Source: Amycolatopsis tolypomycina (lineage in GTDB: Bacteria; Actinomycetota; Actinomycetes; Mycobacteriales; Pseudonocardiaceae). From it: DNA of 64,000 nucleotides. This document shows positions 55,021-62,370 of the stretch, piece after piece. Position 1 is the stretch's first letter, and every line of letters begins with the position of its first letter. The notes below the pieces were generated by a model. That model was not told where the DNA came from, searched no databases, and saw only the letters and a list, made by a program, of their open reading frames with translations. The position numbers were made by a program, and so were the translations under genes. The stretch is taken from positions 6,390,001 to 6,454,000 of the forward strand of contig NZ_FNSO01000004.1 in the NCBI RefSeq assembly GCF_900105945.1, in the 5' to 3' direction.

Positions 55021-57197
55021 AACTGAAGAGCCTCATGGTCGTCACCGCCCTCACCCTCGCGCTGACGTCGCCGTCCGCGTCGGCCGACCCGGTGCTCACG
55101 CTGGCGAAACCGACCGGCGACCGGCCCGTCGGCACGACGTCGCTGTACCTCAAGGACACCTCGCGGGCCGACCCGTGGGTGCCGTCGGTGCCCTACCGGG
55201 AGCTGATGGTCTCCCTCTTCTACCCGGTGGCCTCGGCCACCGGGCCGAAGAAGCAGTTCATGTCCGAAGCCGAAGCCAAGGCCGTCTTCGCCGAAGCCGG
55301 CATCGAGGGCATCCCGCCGTCGGTCATGACGACGGTCCGCACGGACGCCGTCGTCGACGCCCACCCGGCCGGGCGCGGCCTGCCCGCGGTCGTCCTGTCG
55401 CCCGGCTTCAAGCGGCCCCGCGCCGAGCTGACCTCGCTGTCGGAAGACCTGGCGAGCCACGGCTACCTGGTGGTCCTGGTCGACCACACCTACGAGAACG
55501 TGGCCACCACGTTCCCGGACGGCCGGGTCACCGGCTGCGCGGCCTGCGGCAGCTACAACCTCGAGTTCTGGCAGAAGCTGGGCCGTGGCCGGGCGAAGGA
55601 CGTGTCGTTCGTCCTGGACTCGCTGATCCGCTCCCGGCCGGGTTTGCTCGATCCCGCGCGGATCGGCATGGCCGGGCACTCCGTCGGCGGCGCGAGCGCG
55701 ATCGGCACCATGGTGGCCGATCCGCGGCTCAAGGCCGGGATCGACATCGACGGGACCACGGACGACCCGCTCCTGGCGCCGGGCCTGGACCGGCCGTTCC
55801 TGTTCCTCGGCAGGCAGGACACGTACACGCCGGGCACCGGCGACGAAGCCGCGACCTGGGAGCGGGACTGGGCGCAGCTCAAGGGCTGGAAGCGCTGGCT
55901 CACCGTGTCCTCCGGGGCTTTGCCCCGGGCCGGGGGCTCCGCCACCCGGAACCCCCGAAAGCCTCTCGTGGCCGGGATGCAGCACCCGTCGTTCACCGAC
56001 ATCGGCCTGGTCGGCGAGCAGCTGGGCCTCGATTTCGGCGCGACCACCCCGGCCGCGCGCGGCCAGGCGATCACCGCGGCGTACGTCCGGGCGTTCTTCG
56101 ACCAGCACCTGCGCGGCAAGCCGCAACCGCTGCTGGACCAGCCGTCGGCGCAGTACCCGGAGATCGCCTTCGCCCGGACGTCGACGCCGTACCTGCCCGC
56201 CCCGACCGGCGACAAGCCGGTGGGCAGCACGGCGGTGTACCTGAAGGACACTTCGCGTCCCGACCCGTGGGTGCCGTCGGTCCCCTACCGGGAGCTGATG
56301 GTCACCCTCTTCTACCCGGCCGCGTCGGCGAAGGGCCCGAAGACGCAGTACCTGACGCCGCAGGAGTCGGCGGCATTGCTGGCGGGCAGCGGCCTGCCGT
56401 CCGGCACGCTCACCGGGCTGGTGACGAACTCCGTCGCCGACGCCCGGCCGGCGGGCCGCGGGCTGCCGCTGGTCGTGCTCTCACCGGGCTACACCAAACC
56501 CCGCGCCACGCTGAGCGCCCTCGCCGAGGACCTGGCCAGCCACGGGTACGTCGTCGCGGTGGTCGGCCACACCTACGAGAACACCGGCCAGAGCTTCCCC
56601 GGCGGGCGGTTCGCCGGGTGCGCGTCCTGCGAAGTCCCGCACGACAACGACGCGTTCTGGCAGAAGCTGGAGCGCGGCCGGGCCGCCGACGTCTCGTTCG
56701 TCCTCGACTCGCTGACGCGGTCGAAGTGGGCGGGCCTGATCGACAGTTCCCGGATCGGCATGGCCGGGCACTCCGTGGGCGGCGGGAGCACCATCCCCGC
56801 GATGGTCGCCGACACCCGGATCAAGGCCGGGATCGACATCGACGGGTCCAACAAGGTCCCGCTGACCGCACCGGGGCTGGCGCGGCCGTTCCTGTTCGTC
56901 AACCACGAGCAGGTGCCGAAGTGCGCACCGGGCAACGCGGACTGGGAACGGGACTACGCGCAGATGACCGGGTGGAAGCGCTGGATCGAGGTGGCGGGCA
57001 CGCAGCACGCGTCCTTCACCGACGTCGGGCTGGTGGGCGAGCAGCTGGGCGTCCCCGTCGACGGCCCGAACGCGGCCGCGCGGGCGAGTGAGATCACCCG
57101 GGCGTACGTGCAGGCGTTCTTCGACCAGCACCTGCGCGGGCAGGCACGGCCGATCCTCGACCGGCCGGGGTTCCCCGAGGTCTCGTTCTGCCGGTGA
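55017..57197 (+). CDS. Secreted tandem double-domain PAF-acetylhydrolase-like enzyme
   Basis: This 726-residue protein consists of a signal peptide and two complete copies of the hydrolase found in the preceding gene. Each has YRELMV, a GHSVGG nucleophile elbow (domain 1 GMAGHSVGGAS, domain 2 GMAGHSVGGGS) and a His loop (MQHPSFTD and TQHASFTD). The copies are joined near residue 395 by APTGDKPVGS, corresponding to the mature N-terminus of a single copy, so the gene arose by fusion of tandem duplicates. Domain 1 has a 21-residue insertion just before the catalytic His, encoded by a palindromic 63-bp insert. Single-domain proteins are the norm for the family. Confidence 0.88.
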   Translation: MKLKSLMVVTALTLALTSPSASADPVLTLAKPTGDRPVGTTSLYLKDTSRADPWVPSVPYRELMVSLFYPVASATGPKKQFMSEAEAKAVFAEAGIEGIPPSVMTTVRTDAVVDAHPAGRGLPAVVLSPGFKRPRAELTSLSEDLASHGYLVVLVDHTYENVATTFPDGRVTGCAACGSYNLEFWQKLGRGRAKDVSFVLDSLIRSRPGLLDPARIGMAGHSVGGASAIGTMVADPRLKAGIDIDGTTDDPLLAPGLDRPFLFLGRQDTYTPGTGDEAATWERDWAQLKGWKRWLTVSSGALPRAGGSATRNPRKPLVAGMQHPSFTDIGLVGEQLGLDFGATTPAARGQAITAAYVRAFFDQHLRGKPQPLLDQPSAQYPEIAFARTSTPYLPAPTGDKPVGSTAVYLKDTSRPDPWVPSVPYRELMVTLFYPAASAKGPKTQYLTPQESAALLAGSGLPSGTLTGLVTNSVADARPAGRGLPLVVLSPGYTKPRATLSALAEDLASHGYVVAVVGHTYENTGQSFPGGRFAGCASCEVPHDNDAFWQKLERGRAADVSFVLDSLTRSKWAGLIDSSRIGMAGHSVGGGSTIPAMVADTRIKAGIDIDGSNKVPLTAPGLARPFLFVNHEQVPKCAPGNADWERDYAQMTGWKRWIEVAGTQHASFTDVGLVGEQLGVPVDGPNAAARASEITRAYVQAFFDQHLRGQARPILDRPGFPEVSFCR
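55908..55970. repeat. 63-bp palindromic insert inside a hydrolase gene
   Basis: Compared with the two paralogous domains, 63 bp (21 codons) are extra between RWLTV and AGMQHPSFTD. The insert folds into GGGGC-TTT-GCCCC and a second GGGGG/CCCCC stem, like the small palindromic elements found between actinobacterial genes. It is flanked by GTG on both sides, which may be a 3-bp target duplication. Confidence 0.8.
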
Positions 57198-57200
57198 GCA

Positions 57201-57235
57201 CGGCGGAGGCGGCACTGGGGGTGCCGCCTCCGCCG
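57201..57235. terminator. Bidirectional terminator between convergent genes
   Basis: Perfect 15-bp arms (CGGCGGAGGCGGCAC and GTGCCGCCTCCGCCG) enclose a TGGGG loop. It lies 3 bp after the hydrolase stop and 4 bp before the stop of the convergent esterase gene. Confidence 0.9.
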
Positions 57236-57239
57236 GTCG

Positions 57240-58151
57240 TCACCGGTCGAGGCCGAGGAACGAAATCGCGTACGCCAGCTGGCCGGTCATCGGCAGGGAG
57301 TGCCCGACCCCGGCGATGCTGACGCCCTCCACCGTCGCCTGGGTACTCGTGTTGCCGTACCGGGTGCGCGTCCACGACGACTGCGGGTGGTCGGTGAACG
57401 CCGGGGTCTGGCCCAGCCCGTTCAGGTTGGTCCACTGCTTGATTTCTTCCCCGAAGTTCGGGTACGCCAGCGTGGTGTCGGTGGTGCCGTGCCACAGCTG
57501 CATCCGCGGGTAGCGGCCCGTGTAGCCCGGGTACATCGCCCGGGCCAGGTCACCCCACTGCTGCGCGGTCCTGATCGACCGCCCGCCCGAGCAGGTGCTG
57601 TTCCACAGCGAGCCGTTCGTGGTCGCGAAACACCCGGCAGGCACGCCGGAGAACGCCGAGGCCGCCGCGAACACGTCGGGGTACTGGGCGGCCAGCACGT
57701 TCGTCATCATCGCCCCGGACGAGAACCCGCTGACGACCACCCGCGCCGGATCGACGTTGTAGCGCGCTTTGGCCCAGGCGACCATCGACATGATCCCGGT
57801 CGAGTCCCCGCCCCCGTTGCGCCGCAGCGCGTTCGGCGTCGAGACGTCGAAGCACTTCTCGCTGCGGGTCGCTTCCGGCAGCACCATGACGTAGCCGTAC
57901 CGGTCGGCCGCGGTGACGTAGTCCTTGCCGTTCCAGCCGAAGACCGAGCTCGCCGAGCCGCCGCAGTAGTGCACCAGCACCAGCAGCGCCGGCTTGGCCG
58001 CCACCCGGTCCGGGACGTAGACGTACATGTTCAGGTTCGTCGGGTTGTTGCCGAAGTTCGTCACCCTGGTCAGCGCGGCCGCGTGGGCGGGCGCGGCCAG
58101 GCCGGTGACCATGACCACCAGTGCCAGCAGGGCACCGAGCATGCGTTTCAT
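57240..58151 (-). CDS. Secreted CE1-type esterase (PHB depolymerase/feruloyl or acetylxylan esterase family)
   Basis: The 303-residue protein has a signal peptide (ending PAHAAAL). The esterase fold of the PHB depolymerase/LpqC group follows: VYVPDRVAAKPALLVLVHYC-type oxyanion strand, nucleophile elbow VVSGFSSGAMM, WHGTTDTTL with the Asp, and GVGHSLPM with the His. Several Cys likely form disulfides. Placed after GH62 and GH10 genes on the same strand, it probably removes acetyl or feruloyl groups from arabinoxylan. GGAGAG precedes the ATG at 58151. Confidence 0.9.
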   Translation of the reverse strand: MKRMLGALLALVVMVTGLAAPAHAAALTRVTNFGNNPTNLNMYVYVPDRVAAKPALLVLVHYCGGSASSVFGWNGKDYVTAADRYGYVMVLPEATRSEKCFDVSTPNALRRNGGGDSTGIMSMVAWAKARYNVDPARVVVSGFSSGAMMTNVLAAQYPDVFAAASAFSGVPAGCFATTNGSLWNSTCSGGRSIRTAQQWGDLARAMYPGYTGRYPRMQLWHGTTDTTLAYPNFGEEIKQWTNLNGLGQTPAFTDHPQSSWTRTRYGNTSTQATVEGVSIAGVGHSLPMTGQLAYAISFLGLDR

Positions 58152-58162
58152 CGCGTCTCTCC

Positions 58163-59791
58163 TCACGCCGCACCGAAGGCCGAAAGCACGGCGGTGTGGG
58201 CCTGCTTCTTGGTGTAGTTGCCGTCGAACAGCAGCGGGGTGCTGCCGGCGCGCCAGGAGTACTTGTCGGTGACGCCCCACGTGGTGATGCTCGTGCAGCG
58301 CGAAACCGCGAGGCAGGCCCGCACGACCTGGCCGTAGGTGTTCGCCTGGGCGCTGCCGGAGCCGCCGACGTCGAGCTCGGTGATGTTCACGTCGACGCCG
58401 AGCGCGGCGAACCGCTGGAGGTTGGCCTGCAGCGTCGAGAGGTTCTGCCCGGCCGAGAGGTGGGCCTGGAAGCCGACGCAGTCGATCGGCACGCCGCGGG
58501 CCTTGAAGTCGCGCACCATGGCGTAGACGCCGTTGCTCTTGGCGTTCTGGTTGTCGGTGTTGTAGTCGTTGTAGCAGAGCTTCGCCGAGCCGTCGGCCGC
58601 GCGGGCCGCCCGGAACGCCTCTTCGATGTAGCTGTTGCCGATGCGCTGCTGGAAGATCGACGGCCGCCGGGTGCCGTCTTCGTTGAAGGCCTCGTTGACG
58701 ACGTCCCAGTAGGCGATCTTCCCGCGGTAGTGCCCGGCCACGCCGTTGATGTGGTTGCGCATCGCGGTGAGCAGGTCGGAGCCGGACACGATGCCGCTCA
58801 CCCAGGCGGGCACCTGGGCGTGCCACACCAGCGTGTGGCCGCGGACCTTCTGGCCGTGGCCCTGGGCGTGGTTCACGATCGCGTCGCCGGCGCCGAAGCG
58901 GAACGAGCCGCGGGACGGCTCGGTCGCGTCCCACTTCATCTCGTTCTCCGGGGTGACGCCGGTGAACTCGCGGTCCAGTGTCGTGGTGTACGCCGATTCG
59001 CCGAGGTGGCTGTTGGCGACGGCGGCGCCGAACGTCCGGCCCTTCGCGCCGGCCGCCGAGCCGAGGGTCGCCGCGGCTTCGGTGGCCACGGCGGCGCGGG
59101 GGTTGCCGATGCTGCCCGGGACCGACCGCAGGGCGTTGTACCAGACCGCCGCCATCTTGTCGTAGCCCGCGGCGTTCGGGTGGACGCCGTCGGGGAGGTC
59201 GGCGGTGGCGACCGCGCCGTGCATGTTCACCAGGTGCACGCGCTTGCCGGCGTTCACCTTGCCCTGCACGATCCCGGGCAGGGCGTTGTTGAAGGTGCGC
59301 ACAGCGGCGTCCCCGCTCGCCCAGCCGATCGGGATGAGCTGGGCGACGAACACGTCGGCGTTCGGCGCGGTCGCGGTGATGTGGTCGAGCAGGGTGGACA
59401 GCCGGCCGGGCGCGCCGGCGACGTTGTAGTTCTGCAGCACGTCGTTGGTGCCGATGTGCAGCAGCACCGAACGCGGGTTGTAGGTGCGCAGCCAGCCGGT
59501 GACGTTCGCGTCGATCTGGTCGATGCGCCAGCCGGGGTGCCCTTCGTGGTCGTGGTCCCAGAGGCTGCCGGGCCCGTTGAACTGCGAACCGACGAAGTCG
59601 TTGGTGTAGCGGCCGGCGGCGAGGCGCTGCCACAGGCCGATCCGGTACCCGCCGGGCACGCCCGTGCCGTGGGTGATCGAGTCGCCCAGCGGCATGATCC
59701 GCACCCCGCCGTTCGATTCGGCGTTCGCGACCCCGGTCAAGCCGGTGAACGCGATCGCCAGTGCCGCCGCGGCGGCCAGGAACCTCTTCAT
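58163..59791 (-). CDS. Bifunctional SGNH esterase - GH10 endo-1,4-beta-xylanase
   Basis: This 542-residue secreted enzyme has two catalytic modules. After the signal peptide (to about ANAESN) is an SGNH esterase (about residues 30-235: MPLGDSITHG, HIGTNDV, LPDGVHPNAAGYD). A GH10 xylanase follows (about 245-540), with the acid/base Glu in YWDVVNEAFNED and the nucleophile Glu in NITELDVGG. It would deacetylate and cleave xylan in one polypeptide. The start forms an ATGA overlap with GH62 and has GGAGGG upstream. No carbohydrate-binding module is seen. Confidence 0.95.
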   Translation of the reverse strand: MKRFLAAAAALAIAFTGLTGVANAESNGGVRIMPLGDSITHGTGVPGGYRIGLWQRLAAGRYTNDFVGSQFNGPGSLWDHDHEGHPGWRIDQIDANVTGWLRTYNPRSVLLHIGTNDVLQNYNVAGAPGRLSTLLDHITATAPNADVFVAQLIPIGWASGDAAVRTFNNALPGIVQGKVNAGKRVHLVNMHGAVATADLPDGVHPNAAGYDKMAAVWYNALRSVPGSIGNPRAAVATEAAATLGSAAGAKGRTFGAAVANSHLGESAYTTTLDREFTGVTPENEMKWDATEPSRGSFRFGAGDAIVNHAQGHGQKVRGHTLVWHAQVPAWVSGIVSGSDLLTAMRNHINGVAGHYRGKIAYWDVVNEAFNEDGTRRPSIFQQRIGNSYIEEAFRAARAADGSAKLCYNDYNTDNQNAKSNGVYAMVRDFKARGVPIDCVGFQAHLSAGQNLSTLQANLQRFAALGVDVNITELDVGGSGSAQANTYGQVVRACLAVSRCTSITTWGVTDKYSWRAGSTPLLFDGNYTKKQAHTAVLSAFGAA

Positions 59792-60840
59792 CGCCGTCCC
59801 TCCTTCAACCAGCAGTGGGAGTTCGTCTGGGTGAGCAGGCCGAGCCGCCAGGGCAGGCTGTTGTAGTCGCCACCCGCGGCCGGGTCCATGCCCTGGTAGA
59901 GGTACCGCAGCCGGCAGGGGCTGATCGGCAGGGTCTGGTCGTTGCCCGACCGGAGCATTTCGCCGTGGCTGATGTCCTTCGTCCACTGCCCGCCGGGGAA
60001 AGTCACGTTGGCCGCACGGGCGAACGGGTTGCTTTCGGTGTCGGCGAGCGGCCGCCAGGTGCCGGCGATGCTCGACGACGTCCAGGAGCGGAACCAGCGG
60101 CGCCCGTCGGCGCCGATCGCCTCCACCAGCAGCAGGTACTGGTTCCGGCCGGCGATCTTGTAGACGTTGCTGGCCTCGAACAGGTTGTACCGGTTCGGGT
60201 CCTGCATCGCGATCACCGTGTTGCCGAAGCCGTTCGGGAAGTTCGCCAGTGTGGTCTGCGACCGGTACAGGTGCCCGTTGTCGTCGGAGGAGAACAGGTA
60301 GCAGTCGGCCGAGTCGCAGATGACCCACATGTCGACCCAGTAGCCGTTGCCGATGTTCTGCGCGATGATGTCCGGCATCGCGTCGTAGAAGTTCTTCGGC
60401 GCGCTCCAGCCGTTCGGATTCGAGATATCACTGTTGGTGGAGTAGGCGGCGTTGCCGTTCTGGTAGACGAGGTACCACTTTCGCTGCGGCGCGAAGTAGA
60501 AGACCTGCGGCGCCGCCCGGTAACCCGGGCCGATGGCGGTTTTGTCGAGGTAGTGGTGCGGCGCCGAAGCGGCCTGTGACCAGTCGGAGAAATTGAGGTA
60601 CACCAGGTTGTAGCCCGCGGCGTTCGCGGTGCTGGCGAACACGTGGTACTTGCCGCCCGAATAGACGACCGTGGGATCCTTGATCCCGGCGATGTCGTGC
60701 GTCGCATCGGACTTCGGGCTGATCAGCACCCCGCTGGAGCTCCACCGGAAGTGGCCCGGCAGCGCGGCGGCGTCCGCCGCGGGGGCGTTCAGGAGGGCGG
60801 TCAGCAGCACGACGACGAGGGCGAACAGGGACCTTTTCAC
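59788..60840 (-). CDS. Secreted GH62 alpha-L-arabinofuranosidase
   Basis: The 350-residue protein has a signal peptide (about residues 1-24) and a five-bladed propeller typical of GH62. The catalytic base Asp is in GIKDPTVVYSGGKYHVFAS, and downstream acids are in FYDAMPDIIAQNIGNGYWVD and NLFEASNVYKI. It removes arabinose side chains from arabinoxylan, clearing the way for the xylanase encoded next. It is the first gene of a three-gene xylan operon. GTG 60840 follows AGGAGG. Confidence 0.93.
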   Translation of the reverse strand: MKRSLFALVVVLLTALLNAPAADAAALPGHFRWSSSGVLISPKSDATHDIAGIKDPTVVYSGGKYHVFASTANAAGYNLVYLNFSDWSQAASAPHHYLDKTAIGPGYRAAPQVFYFAPQRKWYLVYQNGNAAYSTNSDISNPNGWSAPKNFYDAMPDIIAQNIGNGYWVDMWVICDSADCYLFSSDDNGHLYRSQTTLANFPNGFGNTVIAMQDPNRYNLFEASNVYKIAGRNQYLLLVEAIGADGRRWFRSWTSSSIAGTWRPLADTESNPFARAANVTFPGGQWTKDISHGEMLRSGNDQTLPISPCRLRYLYQGMDPAAGGDYNSLPWRLGLLTQTNSHCWLKEGRR

Positions 60841-60880
60841 ATGACCTCCTGCAGGCAGGGACAAGTGCGCCGGTGGCGGC

Positions 60881-60951
60881 CGAAACTTTCGCCACCGGTC
60901 CCGAAATTCGACGAATTCTCGAAACTTTCGCTGATGCTGTTAGCGATAACA
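60881..60951. promoter_or_regulatory. Multiple operators upstream of the arabinoxylan operon
   Basis: CGAAACTTTCG occurs twice (60881-60891 and 60920-60930) and CGAAATTCG once (60902-60910), matching the CGAA-N-TTCG style site described for xylan regulators of streptomycetes (BxlR type). A LacI-type dyad TGTTAGCGATAACA follows at 60938-60951. Two repressors probably act here. The rest of 60841-61055 shows no gene. Confidence 0.75.
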
Positions 60952-61055
60952 TTCGATTGTTCGCCCAGCTTAAACCCGCGCACCGCTCAATGACAACGGC
61001 CGATGACGGACTCGTCACGCGCGGCAACGTGGAAAGCCCCGGTGGCGGGAAATGC

Positions 61056-61679
61056 TCAGAGCGCCAGCAGAGTGCCGCCGCCGGCGACGATCCACGTGAT
61101 CCACCCCAGCCAGCCGATGAGCCCCACCGGAGCGAGCCGGTTCGTGCCGTCGACGTGGTACGGCGCGGCCGACGCCGAGACGAACAACAGGGCCGCACTG
61201 GCGTACCCGAGCCAGGCGTGCCAGTCCGCGAAGAGCCCCGCCTGCGCCCCCGCCGCGGAGAAGCCGAGCAGCGCGATCGCCAGGAACACCTGGTTGAACC
61301 CGAAGAGCACCGCACTGAAGCCCCACAGCCCCGCCACCGGTTCGCCGTCGCGCGCCGCCGCGGCCACGCCGAACCGCAGCGCTTCGACGACCGCGAAGGT
61401 GGCGTTCTGCAGGAGCACACCGGCGAACCCGGCCAGCGCCCATCCGCCGGGCAGGACGGAAAGCAGCCCGGCCGCGAACACCGTCGTGCCCAGCCACGAC
61501 GCCGGAGCCAGCACCGAAGGCAGCTTCAGCGCGTTGCCCGCCGCCGCGAAAGCCGCGGCGACACCGTCCGGCTTCGCCCCCGGCATCGGGAGCCGGGCCC
61601 GGAGGTAGCAGGCGTTGACCACGACGGCCAGCAGCACGAACCCGAGGCCGCCCCAGCCGGCCACAGCGGTGAAACCCAT
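61056..61679 (-). CDS. Integral membrane protein of unknown function
   Basis: The 207-residue protein has about six hydrophobic segments, starting with GWGGLGFVLLAVVVNACYL and ending IGWLGWITWIVAGGGTLLAL, and no recognisable motif. It diverges from a TetR gene, with a perfect AT-rich dyad in the 58-bp gap. It is therefore probably the target of that regulator and may be a small exporter or membrane-modifying protein. Confidence 0.75.
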   Translation of the reverse strand: MGFTAVAGWGGLGFVLLAVVVNACYLRARLPMPGAKPDGVAAAFAAAGNALKLPSVLAPASWLGTTVFAAGLLSVLPGGWALAGFAGVLLQNATFAVVEALRFGVAAAARDGEPVAGLWGFSAVLFGFNQVFLAIALLGFSAAGAQAGLFADWHAWLGYASAALLFVSASAAPYHVDGTNRLAPVGLIGWLGWITWIVAGGGTLLAL

Positions 61680-61707
61680 GATCGTCCCCCTTTGGCTTTA
61701 CGGATGT

Positions 61708-61720
61708 TATATTGAATATA
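61708..61720. promoter_or_regulatory. TetR-type operator TATATT-G-AATATA
   Basis: The perfect 6-bp-arm palindrome lies midway between the divergent membrane-protein and TetR genes and is composed of A and T in a GC-rich region. It is the likely shared operator and may overlap a -10 element. Confidence 0.65.
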
Positions 61721-61737
61721 GCCACCGGAAGGGACTC

Positions 61738-62370
61738 ATGGGAGAACGCCGCTACGACTCACTGCGCCGGCTGGAACAGGCCCAGCGCACCCGCGCGGAC
61801 ATCGCCGAAGCGGCCCGCCGGCTGTTCGTCGCCCAGGGCTGGGCGGCGACCACGGTGCGGGACGTGGCGCGCGAGGCCGGGGTTTCGGTCCCGACCGTCT
61901 ACGCGGCCTACCGGAACAAAACCGGCCTGGTCCGCGCGCTGGCCGACGCCGCGGACCTCACCGCCGACCTCCCGCGGCTGCTCGACGAGCTGGAAGGCAC
62001 CGCGGTCCCGGCGCGGCAGCTGGCGGCCATGGCCGGGTACGACCGGCGGCTGTTCGAGCGCGCGGGCGACCTCATCGCGCTGGTCCGCGAAGCGGGCCGC
62101 ACCGAACCCGAACTGGCGGACCTGTACCGGCAGGCCCGGCAGACGGCCGACGGGACCCGCGTGCAGGTGTTCACGTCCTGGCCGGAAGGCACGCTGCGCC
62201 ACGACCTCCCGACCGCCGTGGACGTTTACGCCGGCCTGTGCACCATCGACGTCTACACCACGTTCACCGTCGAACGCGGCTGGTCGCCCGACCGGGTCGA
62301 GCGCTGGTGGGCCGGGGCACTGGCCCGGGAACTGCTCAGTGACCCGCCGGCTCAGTCGTCGGAGTCGTAG
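61738..62370 (+). CDS. TetR-family transcriptional regulator
   Basis: The 210-residue protein has an HTH (VRDVAREAGVSVPTVYAAYR) and a long helical C-terminal domain containing the GYDRRLFERAGDLIALVREA region common to many actinobacterial TetR proteins. It is divergent from the membrane-protein gene it probably represses. GGAAGGGA lies upstream of ATG 61738. Its 3' end overlaps the convergent Rhs toxin gene by 19 bp. Confidence 0.92.
   Translation: MGERRYDSLRRLEQAQRTRADIAEAARRLFVAQGWAATTVRDVAREAGVSVPTVYAAYRNKTGLVRALADAADLTADLPRLLDELEGTAVPARQLAAMAGYDRRLFERAGDLIALVREAGRTEPELADLYRQARQTADGTRVQVFTSWPEGTLRHDLPTAVDVYAGLCTIDVYTTFTVERGWSPDRVERWWAGALARELLSDPPAQSSES

Noticed and set aside
58121..59866. 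Long plus-strand open frame opposite the xylanase gene
   Set aside because: It is antisense to the SGNH-GH10 gene, whose catalytic motifs are unambiguous; the shadow frame has none.
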